From contig CAZSDZ010000044.1 of NCBI GenBank assembly GCA_964605795.1, positions 1 through 22,428 of the forward strand: 22,428 nucleotides of DNA, given 5' to 3'. The stretch comes from JAFGOM01 sp964605795. Lineage in GTDB: Archaea; Halobacteriota; Methanomicrobia; Methanomicrobiales; Methanospirillaceae. Below the pieces are notes generated by a model, which worked only from the letters and a program-made list of their open reading frames with translations, had not been told where the DNA came from and did not search any database. Positions within the stretch are counted from its first letter, which is position 1. Each line of letters starts with the position of its first letter. A program made the translations under genes and the position numbers. This document shows positions 15,369-22,428 of this stretch, in pieces.

Positions 15369-17297
15369 TTACCACCGTATGGTTGATGTGAAACGATTCC
15401 TGATTACTATCGCGACTGCATAGATGAGGATAACAAGGAGAAGCAGCACGACTGCCGTTGCATACTGATTATGGGTTGCTCCCGGAACATTGGTAGCCAG
15501 AACAAAGAGATGGTAGGGAAGAGCCATTACCGGATCAAAAACAGAATCCGGCAGATACCGCCTGCTGAATACAACTGCGGTAAACATGATGGGAGCAGTC
15601 TCACCTGCCGCTCTCCCGATCGAGAGGATGGAGCCAGTGATGATCCCGGGAACTGAGAGGGGAAGCACAACCCGGTAGATGGTCTGCCATTTCGTGGCCC
15701 CGAGGGCTAAGGATCCTTCACGGAGAGCAGACGGAACAGAACGCAGTGCCTCCTCGGTTGTCCTGATAAGGGTGGGTAGGATCATCAGTGCAAGGGTTAC
15801 CTGGCCTGCGAGCATGCATACTCCCCAGTTGAGATAGAGTACAAGAAACGTAAACCCGAAAAGACCAAAAACAATCGAGGGTGTTCCGTTTAACAGATCG
15901 GTTGCCGTTCGGATTAATCTGGAGAGTGCATTCTCCTTCGTGTACTCGGTAAGGTATATCGCGGATCCGACACCGAGAGCAAGGGCAATGAGGATCGCTC
16001 CCGCAACGAGGTAGATGGTTCCGATGATGGCAGGATATATCCCGCCCCCCCTGCCAAGTGAGACCGGATATTCTGTCAGAAACGGGATGGTGACATAAGG
16101 AAGGCCGTTTGAGAAGATATCATAGAGAATGACCCCTAGTATCCCGATAACGGTCACCATGACAAGCAGCAGCAGGGAAAAAACGATTCGCTGAATCCAC
16201 TGCGGGGAAAGGATACGGATACTGTTGAAGTACAGGAGCAGGAGGACCGAACTGTAAAAGAGGCCCACCCATCCAAAAACAGCGTAACAGAATACAATGA
16301 ACAGAAGAACCGGAATCAGCCAGAGATAGGGTCGGATTCGCTCGATAGAACTGTTCAGTACGACATGCATCGATCCCCTTTTCCGTGCAGAACCAGCTCC
16401 CATCTGCTTCTCCTTGATCCGTGCAAGGATAATTGTTGCAGTGATATTGATGAGAAGGGTTATCGCAAGTAAGATCACCGCAACGGCAAAGAGTGCATGA
16501 TAATGCAGTGATCCGATTGCCACCTCCCCCATCTCAATTCCTAAGGTTCCGGTGAGAGTTCGTACCGGTGAGAGAATGTTCCAGATGGGATCAGGAATTA
16601 CTGCTGCGTTACCGGTAACCATCATCACTGCCATCGTCTCTCCGACCGCCCGGCCTATCCCGAGGATTATTGCGGCGGTAATCCCTGATAATGCAGAAGG
16701 GACAAGGATGCGCGATATCGTCTGCCAGTGAGTGGCACCAAGGGCTAAAGAACCCTCCTTGTAAAACCGGGGAACTGAACTGATTGCATCCTCTGAAACG
16801 CTGATAATAGTCGGGAGGGCCATGATACCCAGAAGGATAGACCCGGCAATGACCGTCTCTCCGCTTACCACGTCAAAACTGACCTGGATCCATTGGACTA
16901 ATACAACAAGACCAAAAAAACCATAGACGACAGAAGGAACCCCGGCAAGAAGCTCAACCGCCGGTTTTAAGATATTCTTTAACCGGGGTGATGCCAGTTC
17001 AGATATATACACCGCACTGCCGATTCCGAGGGGGATGGCAATGACCATGGATCCCACAGTTACGAGTAATGTACCGATAATGAGAGGAAAGGCACCATAC
17101 ATCGGGATAAAGGCGGTCGGATCCCATCTCATTCCGGTGAGAATTGCCAAAAGACCGATCTCGATAAAGGCCGGAGCGGCGTCATATAATAGGAATCCAA
17201 GAATAAAAAAGATTGCAACAACAGAGAATAAGGCACACAAAAACCAGATCTTTGTAATACCCGCGTCCTTTACCCGCAAAAATCTCTGATGTATCAT
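15369..17297 (-). CDS. Fused phosphate permease PstC-PstA
   Basis: A single 642-residue chain holds both permease subunits of the Pst importer. Residues 1 to about 300 are PstC, with the coupling (EAA) loop EGSLALGATHWQTISRI at 181-197 and GIGRAVGET at 213-221. Residues from about 315 on are PstA, with EGSLALGATKWQTIYRV at 527-543 and SIGRAAGET at 559-567. A linker of charged residues (RIKEKQMGAGSARKRGS) joins them at about 293-309, and extra hydrophobic helices (about 325-395) open the second half. Most organisms encode PstC and PstA separately. The continuous frame with both coupling loops intact argues against an assembly error. The ATG at 17297 has GGGA eight bases before it. It starts the pstCA-pstB-phoU operon. 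Confidence 0.95.
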   Translation of the reverse strand: MIHQRFLRVKDAGITKIWFLCALFSVVAIFFILGFLLYDAAPAFIEIGLLAILTGMRWDPTAFIPMYGAFPLIIGTLLVTVGSMVIAIPLGIGSAVYISELASPRLKNILKPAVELLAGVPSVVYGFFGLVVLVQWIQVSFDVVSGETVIAGSILLGIMALPTIISVSEDAISSVPRFYKEGSLALGATHWQTISRILVPSALSGITAAIILGIGRAVGETMAVMMVTGNAAVIPDPIWNILSPVRTLTGTLGIEMGEVAIGSLHYHALFAVAVILLAITLLINITATIILARIKEKQMGAGSARKRGSMHVVLNSSIERIRPYLWLIPVLLFIVFCYAVFGWVGLFYSSVLLLLYFNSIRILSPQWIQRIVFSLLLLVMVTVIGILGVILYDIFSNGLPYVTIPFLTEYPVSLGRGGGIYPAIIGTIYLVAGAILIALALGVGSAIYLTEYTKENALSRLIRTATDLLNGTPSIVFGLFGFTFLVLYLNWGVCMLAGQVTLALMILPTLIRTTEEALRSVPSALREGSLALGATKWQTIYRVVLPLSVPGIITGSILSIGRAAGETAPIMFTAVVFSRRYLPDSVFDPVMALPYHLFVLATNVPGATHNQYATAVVLLLLVILIYAVAIVIRNRFTSTIRW

Positions 17298-17309
17298 AAA
17301 AACGTTCCC

Positions 17310-17486
17310 ATAGTATACGTGGATCGAAGATCAGAATCATTCATTCCGATTATACCTAAAACATCTATCATCGTATATACAGGTATGCAATAGTACTTCG
17401 ATCTGCAAATCATTCCGCTCCAGAGGTATTTACTATGGAATGGTATACTGTTTTTCAATAGAAAAAGAAGAGATACTATATTATAC
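17310..17486. promoter_or_regulatory. Cluster of TACTAT/ATAGTA words in the divergent phosphate promoter region
   Basis: Between pstCA (minus) and the AbrB-PhoU gene (plus) the word TACTAT or its complement recurs: ATAGTATAC at 17310-17318, ATAGTAC at 17390-17396, TACTAT at 17431-17436 with GTATAC at 17443-17448, and TACTAT at 17474-17479 inside ATACTATATTATAC. With the 25-bp dyad just downstream, these look like repeated sites for one regulator serving both promoters. TATA boxes are hard to separate from the words themselves; TATATTATAC near 17477 is the best candidate for the plus-strand gene. Confidence 0.5.
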
Positions 17487-17503
17487 AGATTAAACTATTC
17501 TAT

Positions 17504-17528
17504 CTATAGTATAGGCCTATTACTATAG
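17504..17528. promoter_or_regulatory. 25-bp palindromic operator before the AbrB-PhoU gene
   Basis: CTATAGTA at 17504-17511 and TACTATAG at 17521-17528 are exact inverted copies around a second small palindrome, TAGGCCTA, plus one odd base. The site ends 16 bases before the ATG at 17545 and lies 25-30 bases behind a TATA-like TATATTATAC, so it would cover the expected transcription start. That geometry suits autorepression. The half-site CTATAG returns beside the pstS TATA box at 19580-19585. Confidence 0.6.
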
Positions 17529-17544
17529 AGAATGGAGTGATAAC

Positions 17545-18561
17545 ATGGATATCAGACGGATACAGATGACAGGTGGATCATCATATGTTCTGACCCTTCC
17601 CAAATCATGGATAGAATCTCTTGGTATCAGGAAGAATGATCCCCTGGGTATTGTTGAAGAACAGAACGGGACCCTTATCATCACAAAAAACATCTCTGAA
17701 GAGAAAATAGAGCGGATAAAAACGATAAAAGTAGAGGAGACGACTGATCCTACCTATTTTCTGCGGATGTTAATCGGGACATATATCGCAGGATATAGTT
17801 CCATAACCATACGGGGAGAGGGTGGTATTCCCTTAAAACTCAAGATAAAGATCAGGGAATTCACCGCGATGGTAATCGGTCCTGAGGTGATTGAAGAGAC
17901 TGAGACGATGATTCTCTTAAAGGACCTTCTTAATCCCCTCGAGTTGCCGTTTAAGAACTCACTCAAACGCATGTTTGTTCTCGTAAAAGAGATGCATAAG
18001 GATTCCCTAAAAGGACTCATTACCGAAAATCATGACATGGCAGATGATGTAATTGCCCGCGATAATGACGTAGACCGGTTGTTCTGGCTCATCAGCAGGC
18101 AGAATAACATGATTATGAACAATATCTATCTTGCACGAAAGATGGATACCACCATATCACATGTGATGCCTCATTACCTGATAAGCCGGATACTGGAGCG
18201 TGTCGGGGATCATGCGGTCAGGATTGCCTGGAATAGTAAACAGGTCTCGAGAAAGGAAGCAGGAGACGACCTGTTGAAGATGATAGAGAATGCAGGGATA
18301 TCATCACTGAAGTTATTTGAGAAAAGCCTGGAGTCATTCTTTGTGAATGATGCACAGATGGCGAACAGAACCATCGAGTCGATACATAACCTGGAAGAAC
18401 AGTACTCAGATATCAATCATGAGATACGGCATCTGCCCACCGAAGTTGCTCTCCCAATTCGTAAAATATCAGATAGTATCAGGCGATTCGGGGAGTATTC
18501 AACAGATATTGCAGAGATCGTGATCAACTACGCTATCATGTTCTCTGATGATTCACCATAA
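17545..18561 (+). CDS. AbrB-PhoU phosphate-regulator protein
   Basis: A 338-residue protein combining a DNA-binding domain with a PhoU sensor. Residues 1-50 are a swapped-hairpin SpoVT/AbrB-like domain (IQMTGGSSYVLTLPKSWIE, then GIRKNDPLGIVEE). Residues 137-335 are PhoU-like helices, including ARDNDVDRLFWLISRQ, SRILERVGDHAVRIA and RRFGEYSTDIAE. Archaeal proteins of this layout are annotated as phosphate uptake regulators. It runs opposite to and between pstS and pstCA, with a palindrome in front of its start, so it probably controls both promoters and its own; that is inference. The start is well fixed by GGAGTGA five bases before the ATG. It converges on pstS. Confidence 0.93.
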   Translation: MDIRRIQMTGGSSYVLTLPKSWIESLGIRKNDPLGIVEEQNGTLIITKNISEEKIERIKTIKVEETTDPTYFLRMLIGTYIAGYSSITIRGEGGIPLKLKIKIREFTAMVIGPEVIEETETMILLKDLLNPLELPFKNSLKRMFVLVKEMHKDSLKGLITENHDMADDVIARDNDVDRLFWLISRQNNMIMNNIYLARKMDTTISHVMPHYLISRILERVGDHAVRIAWNSKQVSRKEAGDDLLKMIENAGISSLKLFEKSLESFFVNDAQMANRTIESIHNLEEQYSDINHEIRHLPTEVALPIRKISDSIRRFGEYSTDIAEIVINYAIMFSDDSP

Positions 18562-18584
18562 ACACCAAAAAAATGCGGAACTGT

Positions 18585-18623
18585 GCCTGATATGCACAAA
18601 AAGGAAAAAGATTGGTATCAGGC
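18585..18623. terminator. Shared hairpin and T-tract between convergent phosphate genes
   Basis: GCCTGATA (18585-18592) and TATCAGGC (18616-18623) form an exact 8-bp stem that runs into the pstS stop codon. On the minus strand the loop carries CTTTTTCCTTTTTG, T-tracts suited to stop archaeal transcription of pstS. On the plus strand the hairpin follows the regulator gene, whose own 3' side lacks a T-run, so it would mainly serve pstS. Confidence 0.5.
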
Positions 18624-19490
18624 TGGAACAAAACCTTCTTCAGATACCAGTTCCTGCCCTTCCTGACTCATGATATAGGCAAGGAATTCAGCAGCAAGTC
18701 CGGTCGGCTCCCCTTTGGTTATCATGTAAAGAGATCGGGAAACCGGGTACTCTCCTGATATGACATTCTCTACCGTGGGCTCTATCGCGGTTGTTCCGTT
18801 ATCAATGGAGACCGGTTTTACCGTCTCATCAATGTACCCGAGTCCGACATACCCGATACTCCCCGGTGTCTGGGCTATCGTTGATTGAATTGCTCCGTTT
18901 GAGTTCTTCTCGAGCTGTGTCTGTACAAAGTCCTCTTTATTCATCACAAACTCGTGGAAGAATTCCCTGGTTCCTGATGCACTGTCCCGTCCGATGACCA
19001 CGATCTGAGTATCTGAACCGCCAAGATCCTTCCAGTTAGTAACCTCGCCCTTGTATATCGCTTTAACCTGATCAATGGTCAAACTATCAACACCGTTGGA
19101 CGGATGAACGATAACGGCTATCCCGTCACGTGCAATTATACGGGGAACGAGATCTGGGTATTTCTCAATCTCGACATCTTTCAGATCCCGTGAAGCCATC
19201 CCGATATCAGCAGTCCCTTCTCCTACCGCCTGGACACCCACACTGGATCCCCCGGCACTGACCTGGATATCAGCATCAGGATGCATATCCATGAAGACTT
19301 CCGCAGCATTCGCGGCTACCGGAAGCACGGTCGTAGAACCTGAAATCTTCAGACTCTCGATGGTCCCTGTCTTCTGAACAGATGAAGCATCTCCCTCTCC
19401 AGGAGTGCCTGTACATCCACAGAACAATACCGTACAAAGAACCAGAACCAGCAATCCGACAGTACCGGATATCATCATCTCTCGTTTCAT
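18618..19490 (-). CDS. pstS: Phosphate-binding lipoprotein PstS
   Basis: About 290 residues from the ATG at 19490 (a GTG five codons upstream at 19505 is an alternative; GGTGA lies 11 bases before the ATG). A charged start and hydrophobic stretch end in the lipobox FCGC, Cys26, so it should be lipid-anchored outside the membrane. Phosphate-contacting segments are visible: SGSTTVLP near residue 50, SAGGSSVGVQA, ASRDLK and GRDSASGTREFF, all typical of PstS. It captures phosphate and hands it to the fused PstC-PstA. It has its own promoter and is separated from pstCA by the oppositely oriented regulator gene. The mature protein is of normal length. Confidence 0.95.
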   Translation of the reverse strand: MKREMMISGTVGLLVLVLCTVLFCGCTGTPGEGDASSVQKTGTIESLKISGSTTVLPVAANAAEVFMDMHPDADIQVSAGGSSVGVQAVGEGTADIGMASRDLKDVEIEKYPDLVPRIIARDGIAVIVHPSNGVDSLTIDQVKAIYKGEVTNWKDLGGSDTQIVVIGRDSASGTREFFHEFVMNKEDFVQTQLEKNSNGAIQSTIAQTPGSIGYVGLGYIDETVKPVSIDNGTTAIEPTVENVISGEYPVSRSLYMITKGEPTGLAAEFLAYIMSQEGQELVSEEGFVPA

Positions 19491-19557
19491 ATACTGGATT
19501 TTCACCGGTATAATATCAGGGAGAGAGAAATATACGTATTGCTGATAGAATCCCTAT

Positions 19558-19585
19558 TGATATATATTTTATCATAGAACTATAG
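19558..19585 (-). promoter_or_regulatory. pstS promoter with CTATAG half-site
   Basis: Minus strand: CTATAG (19580-19585), TTCTATGAT, then the TATA-like AAAATATATATC (19559-19570), about 70 bases before the pstS start. The half-site matches the arm of the palindrome in front of the AbrB-PhoU gene and sits where it could help or block TFB/TBP binding. Just upstream is a second small palindrome, GAGATGATCTC (19585-19595). Confidence 0.5.
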
Positions 19586-19624
19586 AGATGATCTCCTTTT
19601 TATTCCCGGCTGTACCCCCTCCTT

Positions 19625-20014
19625 TCACTCAATCCAGCATTCCCCGAAACTTCCAATCTCTCTCTTCCATATCGGAACATACTTCTTGATCTTATCAAGG
19701 ATATACCGCGATCCCTCGTATGCCTCGTCCCGGTGGGGAGCTGTCACGATGATGAGAACAATCGGCTCGGTTATGGCAAGCTTTCCAATCCGGTGCACGA
19801 TGTCGACCGAACAGAGAGAAAATCGTTCCTGTGCCTCTGCGGCAAGGGAATTAAGATCAGCAAGGGCAACCTCGTCAAATGACTCGCAGTCAAGAAACTC
19901 GATACCGTCATCCCTGACGGTCCCGAGAAATATAACCATCCCGCCGGCCTCGGGACGGATGGCAGCAGCAATCATCTCTGCAATATTAATGGTATCAGGG
20001 GTTATCGCAATCAT
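19625..20014 (-). CDS. moaE: Molybdopterin synthase catalytic subunit MoaE
   Basis: The start is set at the ATG at 20014, giving 129 residues; the open frame extends back to 20188, but that part overlaps moaD in another phase. AGGAGG lies six bases before the ATG. MoaE features are FLGTVRDDG near 30-38 (usually FxGxVRxxN/D), the central HRIGKL, the VTAPHRDEAY segment and the lysines of KIKKYVPIWKREIG, which hold the active-site Lys residues that act on precursor Z. With MoaD it inserts the dithiolene sulfurs of molybdopterin, needed for formylmethanofuran and formate dehydrogenases. It starts one base after moaD, so the pair is coupled. Confidence 0.92.
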   Translation of the reverse strand: MIAITPDTINIAEMIAAAIRPEAGGMVIFLGTVRDDGIEFLDCESFDEVALADLNSLAAEAQERFSLCSVDIVHRIGKLAITEPIVLIIVTAPHRDEAYEGSRYILDKIKKYVPIWKREIGSFGECWIE

Positions 20015-20015
20015 C

Positions 20016-20294
20016 TTATCCTCCTGATACCGGGGGATAGATAACAACCTCATCACCGTCTGACAAAATCTTCGATGAGATATCCTTCTGTACAACCCGG
20101 ATCCGGTTAACCATGACAAAAATGTAAGGATGAACCACTCCGTCCTCTGAGAAGAGGGCTCCTGATCCATCGGGAAACCCTGCAGCAAAGGTTTTTAGTG
20201 TATCAGAGAGTAATGCTGACTCCGGAAGTGCAATCTCGTTTGTCTCCCCGAAAATATCCTTAAAACGTGCGAATGCACGAATCGTAACTTTCAT
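20016..20294 (-). CDS. moaD: MoaD/ThiS-type ubiquitin-fold sulfur carrier
   Basis: A 92-residue beta-grasp protein ending in PPVSGG, the double-glycine tail that is thiocarboxylated. MKVTIRAFARFKDIFG and the EVVIYPPVSGG end are typical of MoaD. Directly coupled to moaE, it should be the small subunit of molybdopterin synthase. A GAGGAT ribosome binding site precedes the ATG. The two Gly codons (GGA GGA) also form the Shine-Dalgarno sequence of moaE. It lies 81 bases behind tfuA, so it could in principle also donate sulfur to the YcaO-TfuA reaction; that second role is inference. Confidence 0.9.
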   Translation of the reverse strand: MKVTIRAFARFKDIFGETNEIALPESALLSDTLKTFAAGFPDGSGALFSEDGVVHPYIFVMVNRIRVVQKDISSKILSDGDEVVIYPPVSGG

Positions 20295-20375
20295 CTATCC
20301 TCTCTCTCTTTTTTCGTTTTTCCTGATAAAGAACTAATTCCTGTCTGGCATCGGATATCAGTAATATCAAGTATA

Positions 20376-21032
20376 TCAGGTACCACTGAAGAACTGATCC
20401 CTGATATAGGTAAGGGCTTTTATTGCATCTGCTCTCTTCTGGTCTATCCGGTTATGCTGCAGCCATACGAGGGCATCATCCACCGATATCGACCGAAGCT
20501 CTCCCCGGCACCGGGAAAGGATCGTCTCATAGGTCCTCTCGGGATAATAGACCTGCCCTGCGATCTTTAAGATGATACCTGCATCATCAGGGGAAAAAAT
20601 CCTTTTTTCTACAGCTTCGTCAAGTGTCACCCTGATATTTACAAGGGCCTCTGAAAGAGGTACATACGAGATCGGGTCACAGATGAGAGCCACCTCGTCA
20701 TCAGAAATCACAATCCCATCCCGGTACATGCAAAAGACCTTCCCTATCCCGATCATCCCAAAGGGCAGGAGTTCAACTGCCCGGAGTGCTCCCATGCTGG
20801 ACGCACCGATAACCTGCACTCCTGATTTGAGCAGAGCAAGGATCTCACGGTGACCCACCGCAGCATCCTGGAAGAAGACACCGTCTATAATCCCAATGAT
20901 ATCATCTGGTTTAAGAGATAACCCTCCAAGATCTCCCCGTTTTATCGGGGGGAGATACTCTGCAGAGGGAAGTATCTCTACTGCCTCATGAACCGGCAGA
21001 CTTGGCCCCAGATAGACTACGACGGCTGGCAT
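20376..21032 (-). CDS. tfuA: TfuA-like partner of YcaO in McrA thioamidation
   Basis: A 218-residue protein with the TfuA-domain signatures VYLGPSLPVHEA at the start and DGVFFQDAAVGHREILALLKSGV, VIGASSMGALRAVEL in the core (residues about 50-88). TfuA works with YcaO to convert a backbone amide of Gly in the methyl-coenzyme M reductase alpha subunit to thioglycine; genetic work in Methanosarcina showed both are needed. It overlaps the end of the YcaO gene by 47 bases, a tight coupling that supports a joint complex. The ATG at 21032 has GGAG 12 bases upstream. A gap of 81 bases to moaD leaves the four genes on one likely transcript. Confidence 0.93.
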   Translation of the reverse strand: MPAVVVYLGPSLPVHEAVEILPSAEYLPPIKRGDLGGLSLKPDDIIGIIDGVFFQDAAVGHREILALLKSGVQVIGASSMGALRAVELLPFGMIGIGKVFCMYRDGIVISDDEVALICDPISYVPLSEALVNIRVTLDEAVEKRIFSPDDAGIILKIAGQVYYPERTYETILSRCRGELRSISVDDALVWLQHNRIDQKRADAIKALTYIRDQFFSGT

Positions 21033-22206
21033 ATCTGCATCGGTCTCCCATTCGTGCAGGATCTACGGCATACATCTCAAGTCCCGGTACAATGACCCGT
21101 ACCACGGGAACACCAATCTCCGGTAGGGTTAAATCAGAGATGATAATCCGCTTACACCCGACAGCGGCAAGCCTTTCAGTGACATACACGATATCCTGAA
21201 GAAAATCATCACTCTCGTACCGGGAGATATCACGGTACTGAACCGTCTCGGTTTCAGAGAACCATTTCCGGTTGATCCGTTTTGTCCGCTCATATCCAAT
21301 CTTTGCCTTTAATAATCCCTCTGTGGTATCCTCCCGTGCCCCGTGAATCTGCGTTGCCCTGCTCTGGGCGACCTCGGTCAGGGCACGAAATATCGCCACT
21401 TCAGGACAACTGTGCGTCCCCATCCCGATAGTGAGCAGCGCTGGATCCCGTAATTGCAGATCATCGGCTACTGCGGCAACCGTCGGGATACCGATATCAC
21501 TGGTAATATCACGAAGAAGGACACGAACTCCTGCATCCTCGAACCGTGAGAGCAGATCAAGAGCAGTCGGATCTTCGATATCTGTAATAACCGGACCGGC
21601 ATTATGGGATGCTTCAACAAGTGACCAGGCATCACGTTCTATTATCTCACACAGGGCATGGTATACTGCCTCCTCGATGGTATTTCCCGAGGCAAGACCG
21701 TTTGTATTGGTTTTAAACAGGGGTGTGTAATCCTCTGAAACCGGGTGACTGACCGCATGAGCAGGAACCCAGATCGGTTCATTGTTCATGATATCATACC
21801 CTCTCATCCAGGGGTAGAGATCATTATGATTCGTACCTCTCGGAATGATAAGGTCCCGGGGAGTGAGGGCATTCTCGCTTTTGGAGAGAGAAGAAAATGA
21901 ATCAAGCAGGATCTCATGACCATCCGGTTCTGCAGAGAACCGCTCGATTCCTTCCATGATAGCAGATACCCGGGCGGTAATCTCGGTAACCCCTTTTCCA
22001 TTATAGACAGAAATAGCTCCCCTGGCCGCCGATGGCCTGATACAGGAGAAGACAGGAATACCTATCCTGTCAAGATCAGTGATATCTGCGACACGGGTAA
22101 TTCCACAGACCGGGGCAAATGATTCTACACGATTAAGTGTCTCTTCCGGTGGTACTGCCCGGTGAGTCTCTTTTTTGTATAATTTCCTGCAGGGGGAGAG
22201 TAACAT
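20986..22206 (-). CDS. ycaO: YcaO-domain protein for McrA thioglycine (methanogenesis marker 1)
   Basis: A 406-residue YcaO protein. The ATP-binding acidic residues show in ARVSAIMEGIERFSAE (Glu85, Glu88, Arg89) and NTNGLASGNTIEEAVYHAL, ending CEIIERDA (Glu187, Glu190, Arg191), followed by GMGTHSCPEVAIFRALTEVAQSR near 260-282. YcaO activates a peptide amide with ATP so that sulfide can replace oxygen; in methanogens the target is McrA. The last 16 codons overlap tfuA. The ATG at 22206 has only a weak AGGT upstream, and no other Met follows for 80 residues, so this start is the simplest. It is the first gene of the ycaO-tfuA-moaD-moaE run. Confidence 0.93.
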   Translation of the reverse strand: MLLSPCRKLYKKETHRAVPPEETLNRVESFAPVCGITRVADITDLDRIGIPVFSCIRPSAARGAISVYNGKGVTEITARVSAIMEGIERFSAEPDGHEILLDSFSSLSKSENALTPRDLIIPRGTNHNDLYPWMRGYDIMNNEPIWVPAHAVSHPVSEDYTPLFKTNTNGLASGNTIEEAVYHALCEIIERDAWSLVEASHNAGPVITDIEDPTALDLLSRFEDAGVRVLLRDITSDIGIPTVAAVADDLQLRDPALLTIGMGTHSCPEVAIFRALTEVAQSRATQIHGAREDTTEGLLKAKIGYERTKRINRKWFSETETVQYRDISRYESDDFLQDIVYVTERLAAVGCKRIIISDLTLPEIGVPVVRVIVPGLEMYAVDPARMGDRCRYASRRSLSGAKSAGS

Positions 22207-22428
22207 CGCTGGTATAAGGTGTGACCTGCTACCTAAACTGGTTGTCGCATCAAAAAATCCGAACCTGTTTAAAGAACGATCCTGATGGTGTCATCTGATA
22301 TGATAATAAAACAGAACGTTCAGAGGTTCAGGAATAGACGACCATTCTTTCCATGGAAAGTATGGGTGTCTTATGTATATTCCGATCAGATCTGAACAGT
22401 AAGTCCGGCAAAATTGAACACTGCTTCC

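Noticed and set aside
20015..20188. Extension of moaE to 20188
   Set aside because: This part reads the moaD gene in another phase; AGGAGG and the MoaE family length support the ATG at 20014.
1..22428. tRNA, rRNA or CRISPR array
   Set aside because: I looked for T-loop-like GGTTCRANTCC stretches and for regularly spaced repeats and found none; the one TCGAACC-like hit near 21540 lies inside ycaO.

Overview
The window looks like a chromosomal piece of a methanogenic archaeon, most likely of the order Methanomicrobiales (Methanospirillum-like; the genus is a guess from overall feel, not a computed match). The strongest evidence is a YcaO protein with a TfuA partner, the pair that installs thioglycine in methyl-coenzyme M reductase. 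Supporting this are methanogen-type families of unknown function (DUF2115, DUF1890, DUF1894), a small siroheme/4Fe-4S sulfite-reductase-like protein, an AbrB-PhoU phosphate regulator, and archaeal-style TATA boxes and T-tract terminators.

Layout. 1-1300: the end of a probable surface protein and a DUF2115 gene. 1467-1716: a frameshifted hicB antitoxin relic. 1972-3297: an AAA/DUF4143 ATPase with an archaeal promoter that suggests a leaderless mRNA. 3666-5171: a secreted or membrane-anchored serine beta-lactamase-family hydrolase. 5453-6079: a four-helix membrane protein with cysteine clusters. 6328-7064: an overlapping DUF1890-DUF1894 pair. 7172-8731: a QueG-like double 4Fe-4S protein behind the siroheme-type sulfite-reductase-like protein.

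8927-11376 is a small defence and toxin-antitoxin graveyard on the minus strand. It holds the C-terminal tail of a PglX-like adenine methyltransferase, followed after 1 nt by an apparently intact DUF4258 toxin and MqsA-type zinc-finger antitoxin. Next come two decayed antitoxin copies, one with its own frameshifted upstream partner, and then an orphan Cys-rich gene. 11715-12935 carries a 45-residue Cys-rich protein and an LCMT-family methyltransferase in GC-richer DNA. 13125-13678 is the wreck of a histidine kinase interrupted by about 85-90 extra bases that contain an inverted repeat.

13943-19490 is a complete phosphate system: PstS, a single-chain PstC-PstA permease, PstB and PhoU on the minus strand. 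A DNA-binding AbrB-PhoU regulator lies between pstS and pstCA on the plus strand. The divergent promoter region is full of TACTAT/ATAGTA words and holds a 25-bp dyad just before the regulator start; a related half-site lies upstream of the pstS TATA box. 19625-22206 is a probable ycaO-tfuA-moaD-moaE operon, joining McrA thioamidation genes to a sulfur-carrier/molybdopterin-synthase pair.

I saw no tRNA, rRNA, CRISPR array or complete insertion sequence. All family assignments come from reading motifs by eye; no database search was run.
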